Shown here one piece after another: positions 1 to 11,838 of a stretch of 64,000 nt of DNA. This stretch comes from Camellia lanceoleosa (lineage: Eukaryota; Streptophyta; Magnoliopsida; Ericales; Theaceae): contig CM045761.1 in the NCBI GenBank assembly GCA_025200525.1, positions 56,569,438 through 56,633,437 on the forward strand, in the 5' to 3' direction. Positions within the stretch are counted from its first letter, which is position 1. Each line of letters starts with the position of its first letter. The notes beneath the pieces are model-generated. The model did not search any database, was not told where the DNA came from, and saw only the letters and a list, made by a program, of their open reading frames with translations. A program made the position numbers and the translations under genes.

Positions 1-464
1 AGCGTTGCTTCATACTAAAAATTCATTTTACACTTTTTTTTTTGGTTTGGCTAAAAGAAAATGATTTGTAAATATATATAATTTATAAAATATATCGACA
101 CTCATGTGTGAATAGTTTTCTTTTATTTTATTTTATAAATTATAAAATAATAGTAAATGAAGAAATCATAATAAACTATATCATTTTATGTAAAAGTAGT
201 CTTCATAATAACATGGTTTTGATTATATTGATATATCATTCTATTTTGATTAAAAGTAGTATTCCAAAATTACGGGCCATTTCTTAAATTAACTTCCATA
301 ATTACACAATGTTTTAGAACAAATCGTGTCATAAAGTTCCACCCTAAAAGAGATTTGTGTGACAACCCAAACAGTGAATGAAAAACAACATAATCTATCT
401 CAACTTGAAATGCGTGTTCTCATTTGTTCCTCGGTTAATCTTTGTGTGAGTTGTAGGTGACAAA

Positions 465-3400
465 ATGGACAAGAGTTGGATGACGATAAATAATAGGCTG
501 ACAAGTAAAGAGTATCAACAAGGGGTGAAGTCATTCCTTGATTTTGCTACGACAAATTTAGGCGAGAGGATGAAATTAGGTGTCCGTGTGTCGATTGCAT
601 TAATGGCACAAAATATAGCGGAACAAGTTGTGTGGATGCACTTGATCCGAAGAGGCATGGCATCTTCGTATCTAACAGGTGCATCACGGGAACATGTTCC
701 CGTGTCTCGTCCTAGTGTATCAAATGACCAATGTGGAGGTAGTGGCGAATGTATGACAGATATCGATGATCCGCCCATGGATGAATTGCCTATTATGTTG
801 GAAGAAATTTACGTGAGTGGTGTTATGGATGATCATACCGACGACGAACCTAATGGTTTGGAGAGGGAGGATTTGCATAAGTTCACTAGGTTATTCGAAG
901 ATGCACAACGCAAAGTTCACCCGACATGTGAAAAGTTTTCTGTGTTATCATTCGTCATTAAGATGCTTCATGTGAAGGTGTACAACAAATGGAGCAACAA
1001 GTCATTCGATATGGTTATGCAGGTATTCAAGGACATTCTACCAGAATGTGATCCAACAGTTCCATGGACACTCTATGATGCTAAGAAGTTCTTACGTGAC
1101 TTGGGTTTGGGATATGAAACAATTCATTCGTGCAAGAATGATTGTGCACTATTTTGGAAGGAGAGTGCTAATTTGGAGAAATGCCCTACATGTGACGCGT
1201 GTAGATACAAGTTGAACGATGATGGTGGTAAAAAGATTCCACACAAGGTATTGCGGTACTTTCCTTTGACACCGAGGTTGAAAAGACTGTATATGTCCAA
1301 AAAAACAGCCGCAGATATGAGATGGCACAATGAGAAGCGTGTGGATGATGACATATTAAGGCACCCAGCCGATGGTGAAGCATGGAAGGACTTTGATAAG
1401 CAACATCCGACGTTTTCTTATGACTCTCGAAATGTAAGGCTAGGGCTGGCAACAGATGGTTTCAATCCATTTGGGAATATGAGCACATCATATAGCATGT
1501 GGCCCGTAATCTTAATGCCTTACAATCTCCCACCGTGGAAGTGCATGAAAGAGCCATATTGCATGATGTCATTGCTTATTCCCGGACGTTCGGCACCTGG
1601 AAGAGACATTGACGTTTACTTGCAACCACTAATAGAAGAATTGAAGAATTTGTGGGAGCATGGTGTGCAAACATATGATGCATCGAACGGGCAAATTTTT
1701 AGAATGCATGCGGCGGTAATGTGGACCATAAATGACTTCCCTGCGTACGGTAACATGTCAGGGTGGAGTACAAAGGGTTACTTGGCTTGCCCTAATTGTA
1801 ACAAGAATGCATCGTCCCAGGGATTACGAAGTAAAATAGGGTATATGGGTGCTCGTCGCCACTTGCCTGATAACCACACTTGGCGAACAAGTAAGCTCTT
1901 TAATGGTCAAACGGAGCATAGGTCCAAACCTTTGGACTTATCGAGGGACGAAATACTAGAGCAAATTGATTCTGGGACTTACAAGCCGTATGGAAAGCAC
2001 CCACAAAATCGAAAACGACAAAGGAATGAACATCAAAATTTGAATTGGAGCAAGAGAAGCATTATGTTTGACTTGCCCTATTGGAAAACGTTGAAGCTTC
2101 GACACAACCTTGATGTCATGCATATTGAGAAGAACATATGTGACAATGTCGTTGGGACACTTTTGAGCGTAGATGGAAAGAACAAGGACACGGACAAAGC
2201 ACGCTTAGATTTGGAGGACATGAAAATACGTAAAGAGTTACACTTGAAGAGGCGTTCTAATGGGTCCATTGAGAAGCCTCCCGCATTGTACACATTGTCG
2301 GTGAAAGAGAGAGAAGGCTTTTGTGATTTCTTGAAATCAATGAAGTACCCCGATGGCTATGCAGCAAATATCTCCAATTGCGTGACCGCTCAAGCTGGAA
2401 AATTATCTGGTCTCAAAAGTCATGACAGTCATGTCCTTATACAACGACTTCTTCCAATTGGGATGCGTGGCTACCTTAATAAGGAAATTGGAACGACACT
2501 TTTTGAGTTGGGACATTTCTTCAAACAATTGTGTTCAAAGACATTGAGGCGTTCAGATTTGCATAAATTGGATGAACAAATCGTACTCATACTTTGTAAG
2601 CTTGAGATGATTTTCCCGCCGGCTTTTTTTGATGTCATGGTCCACTTGGCAATTCACTTGCCTCGAGAGGCTATGCTTGGAGGCCCAGTGCAATATCGAT
2701 GGATGTACCCAATTGAGAGGTATTAACTCAGCCCTCATATTACTGTAAAATTTAAGTTAACGCTTTACTGTTGATATAAATATTGCACTATAACATTGAC
2801 ATCGGCTTGCAAAATTAGGTTGCTTGGCCGTCTAAAAGGGTTTGTGGCCAACAAAGCTCATCCTGAAGGTTCTATTGCCGAGGCTTACATTTCCAAAGAA
2901 TGTACAACATTTTGTTCAATGTATTTGGATGGAGTTGAAACATTGTTTAACCGCCCAGAAAGGAATTATGACATGGGTGACCGTGGCCCAGGGTTGGCGG
3001 TATTCACTCAAATCAGACGCCCTTTAGTCTAATGACAAGGGCGTCCGATGTGTCCGTAGCTGAACGCGAGTTGGCTCATTGGTTTGTCCTACACAATAGC
3101 ACAGAAGTGGATAAACACGTAGAGTATGGTGTCCTTCAAACGTATTTATAATGTTTTTGTTGTAAATTGATTAGTCTTTATCTTATTAAATAGTTTTTGA
3201 ATCGCATTTCTTGTAACTAGGGAGCACAAGAACTTGTTACACCAAAGAGCCGGTGCGTTCGACATCGAAAACATACATCGGAAAGAATTTCCTAAATGGT
3301 TCAAAGATCATGTAAGCTAGTATTCTCATATCCTACCATAGATCGTACATTACGTAAATGTCACACATGCTACTAACATGACACATGTTCTTCATGTAGA

Positions 3401-4167
3401 TGAATGAATTGCGGAGCCAAGTTTCCCCCGAAGCAACTGATGATATGTGGTCATTAGCCAATGGTCCTAGTGGCTTAGTGAACACATATTCAGGATGTAT
3501 TTGTAATGGTGTCCGTTATCATACTATCGACCGTGACAACCGTCGAAAAAGTCAGAATAGTGGATTAGTCGTGGAAGGGGAGCATGAAGGGCAATTGATA
3601 CACTTCTATGGACACTTGTGCAGAGTGTGGGAACTGAACTATTTGTTCAGACGTCGGATTGTATTGTTCCAATGTGAATGGTTTAACAGCGGTAGTAGTA
3701 GAACTATGCGTGTAGAACCACATTTCACAACAGTTGATGTAACAAGTCGATGGTACAAAGATGACTCATTTGTATTACCAAGTCAAGTTGAACAAGTATT
3801 CTATGTTAATGACACCAAATTAGGTACCAATTGGAGAGTCGTTGAAAAGTTCCAACATCGAGGAATTTGGGATGTGCCAGAGATGGATGTCGTACAACCT
3901 GATGACGTGTTCCAACAAGAAGAAACCACTGAGGTCGTACCTGCTATGGCTATTGATGATGATGTGGTTTTGCGTCGAGATGATATTGAATCTGAAATTA
4001 TTCCCATTGAAGATTTGCAATCTGTCAGAGGGGTAGAAGCCAAGGGTGTTACAGATGATGCCTTCATCTGTGATGATGAAGATGGATTAATGAGGGAGGG
4101 TGACGACACAGACGAAGAATATGACCTACAAAGTGATTTTGATACAGATGTTGATGTAGAATCTTGA
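465..4167 (+). pseudogene. TNP2-like CACTA transposase, damaged
   Basis: This is a CACTA-family transposase, the enzyme that would cut and rejoin the element ends in the nucleus. The first open stretch runs 465-2726 and begins MDKSWM, the usual start of the plant transposase-associated domain. The TNP2 core lies around residues 330-560, with landmarks WTINDFPAYGNMSGW near residue 417 and a paired Cys motif ACPNC. The DUF4218-type region begins near residue 640 and continues after a GT-AG intron at 2720-2819. The exon from 3400 carries the DUF4216-type domain (motif LFQCEWFN) and an acidic tail. Two faults are visible. Two compensating frameshifts between about 555 and 640 hide the Cys motif RCPCVDC in another frame. 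A single-base frameshift near 3025 separates the end of exon 2 from its continuation. The family is clear; the exact exon joins after 3025 are not. Confidence 0.85.
2720..2819 (+). other. Intron 1 of the TNP2-like transposase
   Basis: A GT at 2720 and an AG ending at 2819 join the reading frame from the conserved YPIER segment to the following GRLKGFVANKAHPEGSIAEA segment. This order is normal for TNP2 transposases, which supports a real intron rather than a frameshift. Confidence 0.75.
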
Positions 4168-4539
4168 TGTATATCATGCTTTAGTTCATGCCATAATTTG
4201 TTCTTAATTGGAGGCAAATTATTTGTTGCTATTAATTTTTGTATCTCTGCTGCTGCACGATCTGCTATTGCTATTACATTCTCGCTCTCGGTATGTGGGT
4301 TGATTTCTCTCTTGCAGATTATCTGGTATGTTTAGTTGGTTTGCTGTTCTGTTTGCTGCCCTGCTCTGGTTCATCTGGTATATGGGTTTTTTGCAGTGAT
4401 GTTCTGGGTGCTGATCTGTGTGATGATCTGATTCTGTGTTTTGTTGTGGCTTCTGGTCTGCTGTGGGATGTAGTGTTGATCTGTTGTGGTCTGCTTGTGG
4501 TCTGCTGTGGTTTGCAGTGTTGTTCTGTGTGATGATCTG

Positions 4540-4799
4540 TTAGCTCCAAGCTCTCCATCTGTTTGGTGTCTTCATCCAGCTTTGCTTCTATGCAAAGTTG
4601 TAGCTTATCATACCTGTAGCTTGCTTGTTATTTTGTTTGGCATCTTTCTCTCTTTCTGTCTTTTTGTTTCGTTTTGTTCGTTGGTTTCTCACCAACTGGC
4701 GCTTGGAGCTTCTGTTAGCTCCAAGCTCCTCTTTATTGATGTCCTGTATCTTTTTGGTTACTTTCATCAATAAAGATTTTCTTTGCCGATAAAAAAAAA
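4540..4799 (+). mobile_element. Possible LINE-type retroposon 3' tail
   Basis: The segment ends with an AATAAA signal (about 4769) followed by GATTTTCTTTGCCGAT and an A-run with TAATAATAAT. This is the kind of 3' UTR and tail left by plant L1-type LINEs. No reverse transcriptase coding sequence is present, so if genuine it is heavily 5'-truncated. I could not find a convincing target-site duplication, and the left boundary is a guess. Confidence 0.35.
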
Positions 4800-5909
4800 T
4801 AATAATAATTTCACCAATGTGAATGTTCAATTAGGGCAGATCAGAATGTGTTTTGGAGGTGCTGAGCTGTACTGAAAAAACTAACAGTTTTGCTGTGGGT
4901 GTACCCACTCAGTGCAGAATTGCAGGACCTGGGCGTTTTGGTTTTTCTTCTCTGCCATTCTATGTTTTTTACTCTGGTTTATCTCTGCCCTGGCTTTGCT
5001 GATCTGCCCTGGAAGGGTTGTTGTCTAGAATGAAGTGGGTTTGCATTTTTTTTCACCATGGCATTTTGAGCAATAGGAAGCTCGAAATGGGTACGCATTT
5101 TTTGGTCATTTATCTTTGGTATGGTATGGTATGGTAAAAAGTCGGTTTTGTATGGTTGCTGCTCTGTTATCTCTTCATTAGAAAATTTGATCATTCATTT
5201 GATATAAAATTTAAAACCTATAGTATTAGTCATTAAGAAGTACACAAAAACAGGACAATAAATATATGAAATTCAGATCCATACAACTTGTGTGCTTTCT
5301 GGTTGTTTCCTGAGTAAATTTAAGTAGAATGGATGTGAAGCCTAAAGTCCCAAAAATACCTGACAACAGTAAAGATTTAAACATCATTTAATTATGATAA
5401 TTTGTAATTCGTAACTTTCATCTAAAAACAAAAAAAAACAAAAACTGAATCTCCTCTAAAGTGGAGAAGAATCAATATGTTGATGACCATATGATACAGT
5501 TTAATGGTGGAAGGAATGCAAAAAGACAACTGAATATCCTCTATAATATAAATAATAAAGTTATCAGTTTACAAATTATTCAAGCAAACTACTAATCTTG
5601 TTACATATACAACAAAAAATTGAGAGTCCTTGCATAACTGCTACATATACAAAAAAAGTTTGGTAATTGGACTGATCTTGTTTATAGGATGAAGGGTCAT
5701 ATGGATAGCAATAGAGTTTATTTTTTGGACTTATGACAAGAGTTGTGTTTGTGCCTCTCCAACATAAGCTTCTACATAAGAGTTGTCCACCCTGCTGTTG
5801 TCCACCCTACTGTGTTCCTTGCATAAAAGAAGTATATATATTATTACTATTTGACCAATAAATAATTTGTTGGATTTCACATGAAAAATGAAAAATGTAG
5901 GTGGGAAAA

Positions 5910-5911
<2 letters not shown>

Positions 5912-5969
<58 letters not shown>

Positions 5970-5980
5970 AAACAACAAAA

Positions 5981-6014
<34 letters not shown>

Positions 6015-6110
6015 AAAAAAAAATTTTTTTTTTTTATTCTAAAATTATTGGCCTTGGCACATGGCCCATTAAAAAAGAAATGAAAAAAAAAGAAAATGTA
6101 AAAATGTGGT

Positions 6111-6169
<59 letters not shown>

Positions 6170-6363
6170 ATAAAAAAAAATAAAAAAAATAAAAAAAAAA
6201 AAATAATTAAAAAAAAACAAAAAAATTAAAAAAAAAAAAAAAATAAAAGTAAAAAAAAACAAAGAACATAACATAGAACATAAGGGTTTGACTAACAAAA
6301 AAAGAAAAAAAAAAAAAAATTTTTTTTTTTTTTTGAGAAAAACTTTTTTTTTTTTTTTTTTTT
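5912..6363. repeat. Extreme A-rich tract with homopolymer runs
   Basis: About 450 bases are almost entirely A on the + strand, with several runs of 20 to 50 A broken by single bases. It also includes a T-run at 6021-6035 and an A-to-T switch at 6302-6363. A short unique island (ttggccttggcacatggccc) sits near 6048. Long Lys-only and Phe-only frames are a by-product of this composition. It may be a multiply tailed retroposon remnant, or partly an assembly artefact in homopolymer sequence. Confidence 0.8.
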
Positions 6364-7023
6364 CTTTATCTTATCTTCTCTATTTTTTTATCTTTCATCT
6401 GCATGGTAGAAGCCTTAATGAACCTCAATGCGATCGAGGCTCTTGACTAGCAATCTCTGAAGAAGAGGTATAGGTGTTACTTTAAGGTTAAAACAGAGAG
6501 ATGTCACAAGTGAATCATGAAGTATATTTAGTGAATGGCTTGTTTTCACAATTCCTCTTGTGAAAACCGAAATGGATTAGTCAATTCATCTTGTGAATCA
6601 TGAAGTACATATTGTGGGCAATGCATTTTGTATGTTCTGCTTATGAGAAGTCTTTAGATTTTAGAACTGCTTATATTTATTTTAGTCAATTTGTACTCTA
6701 TTTGAACACCCCTTTGAATTCTTGCTACCAAACTGAGATGAAGGATCATAGTTTTATTTATTTTTATTGTTTTTGTGTAATTTAGTTCATGTATATCATG
6801 CGAAATCATGTAATTAAGCATGTATTAGTTGAGTTAGTTCATGCCTTGTAAATTATTTTTGTCTAATTTATTTTTAAAGCAGGCATATCATGGCAGATTG
6901 GAAAATGGAAAATGGTGTTACTTGTGTTACTGTATAGTTCATGTATTTTTTTGTCGCAATAATCAAGCATTATTTTTGTGTAGTTCATGTATATAGCAAA
7001 TCTGTGTTATTGCAGATTGCAAA

Positions 7024-10000
7024 ATGGTTCCTGGCTTAAAGACTGGTCGGCTTCGGAAGAAGACACTCACGCAGCCAGAAACAGAATCGCCAGCTCCTAT
7101 TCCTTTAGGATCACCCGTTGCTCCGTCTCCTGTTCTCCCCGTCCGATCAAATGTGGGACCATCTCATCATGTCACTAGCCAACCGATGGTTGATTCTGAT
7201 GAGACACAAGCCCCATCCGAAACGCAGCCGAGTGGCGTAGGTAAGAATAAAGTGTATCAAATTTGTCAATTATCACTTGCCATTGCCATTGTTTTTTTGT
7301 AGCCAAACTCATAAGCAACACTTGTGTTGTTATTTTGTTAACAGGGACTTCGAAGCCCCTACGTGTACGTGGACCGACACTTGGCAAAGGCATACAAAAA
7401 ATAATTAGATCCAAGAAAGGGGAAAAATGTTATGTTCACATCGATCGGGGGTTGAATGCAATGACTGGCAAGTATGCCACTCCAGCAACTAACGAGTTAG
7501 GAATTCAAATTCGAACCTTGTGCCCTTTGAAAGATGTGAAGTCATGGCTGGATCTTGAAGAGACTACAAAAGCTGCCGTCATCCAAGCTGTTCTTGTAAA
7601 TAATATTACTTGTCCACAAGATGTAATTGTATTATGTATGCTAATATGAAAGACTATTATTTAATGATTACAATTTCAATTTGTTATGCTTGTAGGACAA
7701 GTTTCAAATTGGAGACGATTTCCACAATGACTTACAAGCACAAGAGATTGTGAATAAGAAGGCTTATGGGTTGTACAAAGATTGGAGGTACACCTTGAAG
7801 CAAGAATTTGAGTTGTTAGAGGGACTTCCACGTGATGCGGTCTATGCTCATCCGCCCGTAGGGGTGAGTTTAGATGATTGGAAGCATTTGATCGATGTGG
7901 CATGGCAAGATGCATCTCACAAGGTAAAATAATAGACTACATAGAGTACATACATCTATGTTAAAATGTGATATGCCTTACATTTTACCAAAAAATTGTT
8001 TATCTGCTTGTCTTATTTTTAGAAACGGTCAAAAGCTGGGAAGAGTAATAGGACTCAATTGCCGTACAATCATACCAATGGGTCTCGCTCATTTCCTATC
8101 GCAATGGCTGATATGGTGAGTTTGATTTTTTTTAAAGTTGAATCCATTATATTTATATGTTGAACTCTGGGAAATCATTTGAAAATCTGTGGGAAATTAC
8201 ATGCGCAAATACTGATTTTTACATTGAGACTAGGGTTGATTTGGACAATGTTAGGAGGTTGTATTTTTAGTGGTTGTTAGTTTTGGGTTGAGCAACACTA
8301 GTCTTTGATTTGTGATAGTAAAGGTAGAAGGTAATCCCAGAGAAAACTTAAGTTCTAATGGTTTTGGGTTAACCTATGGAAAATTCATTGTGTAAGTTAA
8401 TGAATTATGTTGACAAATTAGGTTGGCAGGGCGTTCAGGTACAAGGGGTTGGCTAAACCACTGCAAATCTTGTGTTCCTGTGTTGATTATATGTTTTGGA
8501 TGTTTTATGATGAATACATTATTTACTGCCCTATCTTGATTTGATAAGTTGATTAACGTTGTGCACCCCTGACGATTAGTCGGGTTTTGATCCAGGCACA
8601 TGGTGCCATCAAAAAAATAAAATAAAATAAAATAAGTTGATTAACATTGTGAGAAACTATTGATTAAATCATCGAAGGTTTAGGATAATTGATAGTTTCT
8701 CACATTGTGATGTTGATTCTTCAGAAATTTACCAGAACTAGTGCACTCTCAGCTCATATGAGATTGTAGCTGTGAAAACTAATCAAGTGTTAGTCTTGAA
8801 TCATTTCTGGACTCTATCCTTTAGGAACTATCTAATAAATAGTTTTCTTATTAGCCTATTGATCAACCCAAAAGAAGAAAGTCTTCCCACTTTCCTAGGT
8901 CGCAGCACCATATGAATCAATTTCTTAGCTTTTTTAAAAATCCTTCCTAGTCCACAACAAGGCTTGGAAGAAGCAATCCTTATTTACGTCTTGATATGAG
9001 CGTTTGGTTTCGATTGATCTTCCCAAACCAAAATTTTGTTTTCATTTGCTCAAACTCAAAGCTTACTAATTATCTTTTGACTTATCCTTCTTCAAACCCA
9101 AGAACCTTTTATGCGATTTGCTTATATGAATTGAGCAAATTCATACTAGTAATTCAGAGTGGAGAGAATGGACACTCTCGAAGATTTATACCTAGTTTTG
9201 CAGGTACCCTGCTAATTTCTCACGGTTGCATGAGACATATTATTTTTTAAATCATCGAAGGTTTAGGATAAATTTCTCACGGGTTCAAGGATAATTGAGA
9301 GTCAAAACCAAGCATACTTGAATTGAAAGTTTGAAAGTTTGAAGGTTTAGGGGTTCAAGGTTGGTCAAGCATACTTGAGAGTCAAACCCAAGCTTTAATT
9401 CAAGTACTCTCATGCATAATTGAAAGTTTGAAGTTTTAGGGGTTGAAGGATTAAAAATGTCAAGTGAGGGATTAATATCTGTCATAATAGGCAAAAGATC
9501 TGCAAAAAATCTGCAAAAGCTCTGTCTGAAAAATATGAATCTGTTAATATCTGTCATATATGCTGAATTCTAAAACTCTGTATAAACTACGACAATGTCT
9601 GCAACAGATTTCCAAATCTGACTGCAAATTTGTGTGAAAATATGGCTGCAAATCTGTCTACAAATCTGTCCAGAATTTTTTTTTTTTTTAAAATCTGTTA
9701 TTGAAAATTTGCCTATAGAAATCTGTCTGCAACTAATCTGTCTGAAAAAATATGCTTAAAGTGTCATTGATTTATACGTTGATGTGTTAACAGGTAGCAA
9801 AAAATGGAGAGTTGGATTTCCCAAAGTTCTATGAGGACAGCCACACGTCAAAGAAAACGAAAGACTGGATCCATCCGAAATGCCGCGAGTTGCATGTAAA
9901 TATGTGACAAGGAAAAATATGTATTCAATATTTTAGTGTACTTAGTACCCAATAATACATATATGTTGCCAAAGTTAATATTGTTTATTTATTTGCAATG

Positions 10001-10424
10001 ATAGCAAGAGATGGTCAATGTACAATCGGCTGCCATCGAGTCGGGGACGCCATTGACTCAGGAGGAGATTTCAATGCAAGTGCTTGGACAGAAGAAAAGG
10101 TACTTGCTTGGATTTGGGAGTGGCCCACAACCGTCTACCATATTTGCATCACGAGCACACGATAAGGACATGGAGGCAATGCGAGCTGAGGTGGAGGCAC
10201 TTCGTGAGGAGCGGCAAAAAGATCATGACGAGTTAATGAAAGAGAGAGAGGAGCGCGAGAGATGTTACAATGAGCTGTTGAAAGAGCGAGAGGAGCGCAT
10301 GAAATTATCTAATGAGATGTTGAAAGAGCGGGAGGAGGGACAAAAGGCAAGGGAGGAGACAAATACAAAGGTCGAGCATCTTAATAATGTAGTCGCCAAA
10401 CTGTCACAACTCTTGGGAATCTAA
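7024..10424 (+). CDS. TNPA-like second CACTA gene (plant transposase, Transposase_24-type), six exons
   Basis: This is the accessory DNA-binding gene of the CACTA element. In this family the product binds subterminal repeats and assists transposition. Exons at 7024-7240, 7345-7595, 7696-7923, 8023-8115, 9794-9895 and 10005-10424 each meet at GT-AG borders. They join in one frame to 1311 bases (436 aa), with no stop before the end. The N-terminus is Pro/Ser-rich. The middle part carries LRVRGPTLGKGIQKI and a conserved stretch around WRYTLKQEFE. The last exon is a charged coiled coil with KEREER-type repeats, consistent with multimerisation. Neighbours are the TNP2-like gene upstream and repeat arrays downstream. 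The fourth intron (8116-9793) is unusually long and holds inserted sequence. The joined frame is my own splicing by eye. Confidence 0.8.
8544..8651 (+). mobile_element. Very short retroposon insertion with 20-bp target duplication
   Basis: A 68-bp insert (8564-8631) ends in GGTGCCATC, then an A-run and repeated AAAAT units. It is flanked by direct repeats at 8544-8563 and 8632-8651, 20 bases long with one mismatch. A long duplication plus an A-rich tail is the signature of LINE-machinery (target-primed) insertion. The insert is too short to code, and its end resembles the 3' end of a plant LINE or SINE. It lies inside the long intron of the TNPA-like gene. Confidence 0.7.
8667..9271. repeat. 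Pair of about 22-bp direct repeats in the intron
   Basis: The phrase 'aaatcatcgaaggtttagga' occurs near 8667 and again near 9248, with extension of a few bases on each side. The 560 bases between show no coding potential and no poly-A tail. They could be an old insertion with target duplication, or a local duplication. 9285-9440 also holds loosely repeated 'gaaagtttgaaggtttaggggttcaagg' phrases. Confidence 0.45.
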
Positions 10425-11838
10425 GTTGGGCATCCGATGTTTGCTTTTTGGTAAGAACAATTTCGTTAATGCCTATATAGTTCATGTCCATGTGTATTAT
10501 TACATGAAAGCAATTCCATTCATGTTTAGTGAATTATAATTCTATGACTTCAATTCATGATAAATTATTTTTTTTTAAAAATCCAAAAAAAAAAACCTAT
10601 TTACATTGTTTCCGAGGCATGATAGGACTTCCAGCATATATAAATAGATAATAACATTGTTCTTAAGGCCACTGTTATTCATGTTTAGAATAATAATCAA
10701 ATAAGAATTGAAAAACAGTTGGTTGGTAAAGAATGCATGATTAAGATATTTGTGTATATATATAATACTTCAATCTGTAATTATAATAAAATATATAAAT
10801 ATAGGCTACTGTTACATATATTGTTGCCTGAGTCAATCTGCAATTATAATAAAATATATAAATATAGATAGATGTATGCTAATGTTTCATGATTTAATTC
10901 ATAGGATTGGTTAATTTTTTTTTTTTTTGCTTGACACAACTGGAATTTGTTTTAGTAGTATGTTTGTGCCTCTTAAATATAGCACTGCCTGATTGAAAAC
11001 AAAATTGCATGCTCTCTAGTTTTATTTCCTATAGTTCATGATATATGTTGAAACTGTCAAGGGAGGAGACAAATACAAAGGGGTACGTAAGTAGGACAAA
11101 AACATGACACCAATGTTGTGAGTTAGAGTTGAAAATGTCATAAACTTGTTTCTTAATTGCCATGCTGTAATGCCATCTTATCCAACAACTTCAAACCTCT
11201 ATGCTAATCACCAATTACTTAGTCCCATGTTGTTGTTCCATCCCTAACGTTTATAGTTAAAACAAAATTACCTCTTTTTTGGGTGTACCTTTTCAATTTT
11301 AATTCAATTAATGTATTTTGTTGATGTGTCTTGTTGTCATAAAAATCAAAACAGGATCATTGCAAGAAAATATTCACATAAAAATCAAACACTTAAAAAA
11401 AAAAACACAAAAGAAAAAAAAAAATTCAGAAAAGGACACACAGATAAGATTTTGGCAAGAAGCTCATATGGCCATGCAAATGTTCAAATTAAGCAGACAT
11501 GACAATAGTTTTTATTTATTCATTTATTTATTTAGAAATTTAATGTGATAGTTTATTTTATTCATTTGTTTTTTTTTGTGAAGAACAACTACCGGAGTTA
11601 TGGAGCTTGGTAAGAACATGTGGTTTTGACAACGTTTTGGCCACGCTATCATTAATGCATTTTTAGACTTCTTAGTACTACTAGTGGTAGTAGACATTCA
11701 AATGTCACTTAAATGTATTCTCAACGCTAAGAATTTTATCATACACTCTCACAATGTTTGGTAATGGACCCACTTGAGTAAACCATTTTTCAAATATTGC
11801 TATACAAATAAAATTTGACTCATAATATGACATAAACT
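10425..11838. other. Non-coding AT-rich part of the CACTA element
   Basis: No gene is supported. 10780-10870 contains a duplicated phrase (ctgcaattataataaaatatataaatatag). At about 11059-11081 there is a short copy of the last-exon sequence 'gggaggagacaaatacaaag' from about 10350. It is followed by a decayed version of the 162-bp repeat unit listed next. Confidence 0.5.

Larger units (their letters stand above)
4168..7023. other. Spacer between the two CACTA genes, with probable later insertions
   Basis: No supported gene lies here. 4239-4540 is T/G-rich low-complexity DNA. 4540-4799 looks like a retroposon tail and 5912-6363 is an extreme A-rich tract, each listed separately. Short phrases such as 'gtatatcatgc' and 'tagttcatg' occur both just after the transposase (4170-4195) and again at 6786-6990. 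This suggests that the DNA between them was inserted or that this part of the element was duplicated. The remainder shows nothing recognisable. Confidence 0.4.

Noticed and set aside
4239..4532. Cys/Val/Leu-rich ORF of 97 codons
   Set aside because: It comes from T/G-rich low-complexity DNA with repeated 'gatctgctgtgg' phrases; no domain and no family resemblance.
5807..6298. Phe-only and Lys-only ORFs
   Set aside because: They are translations of homopolymer A/T DNA.
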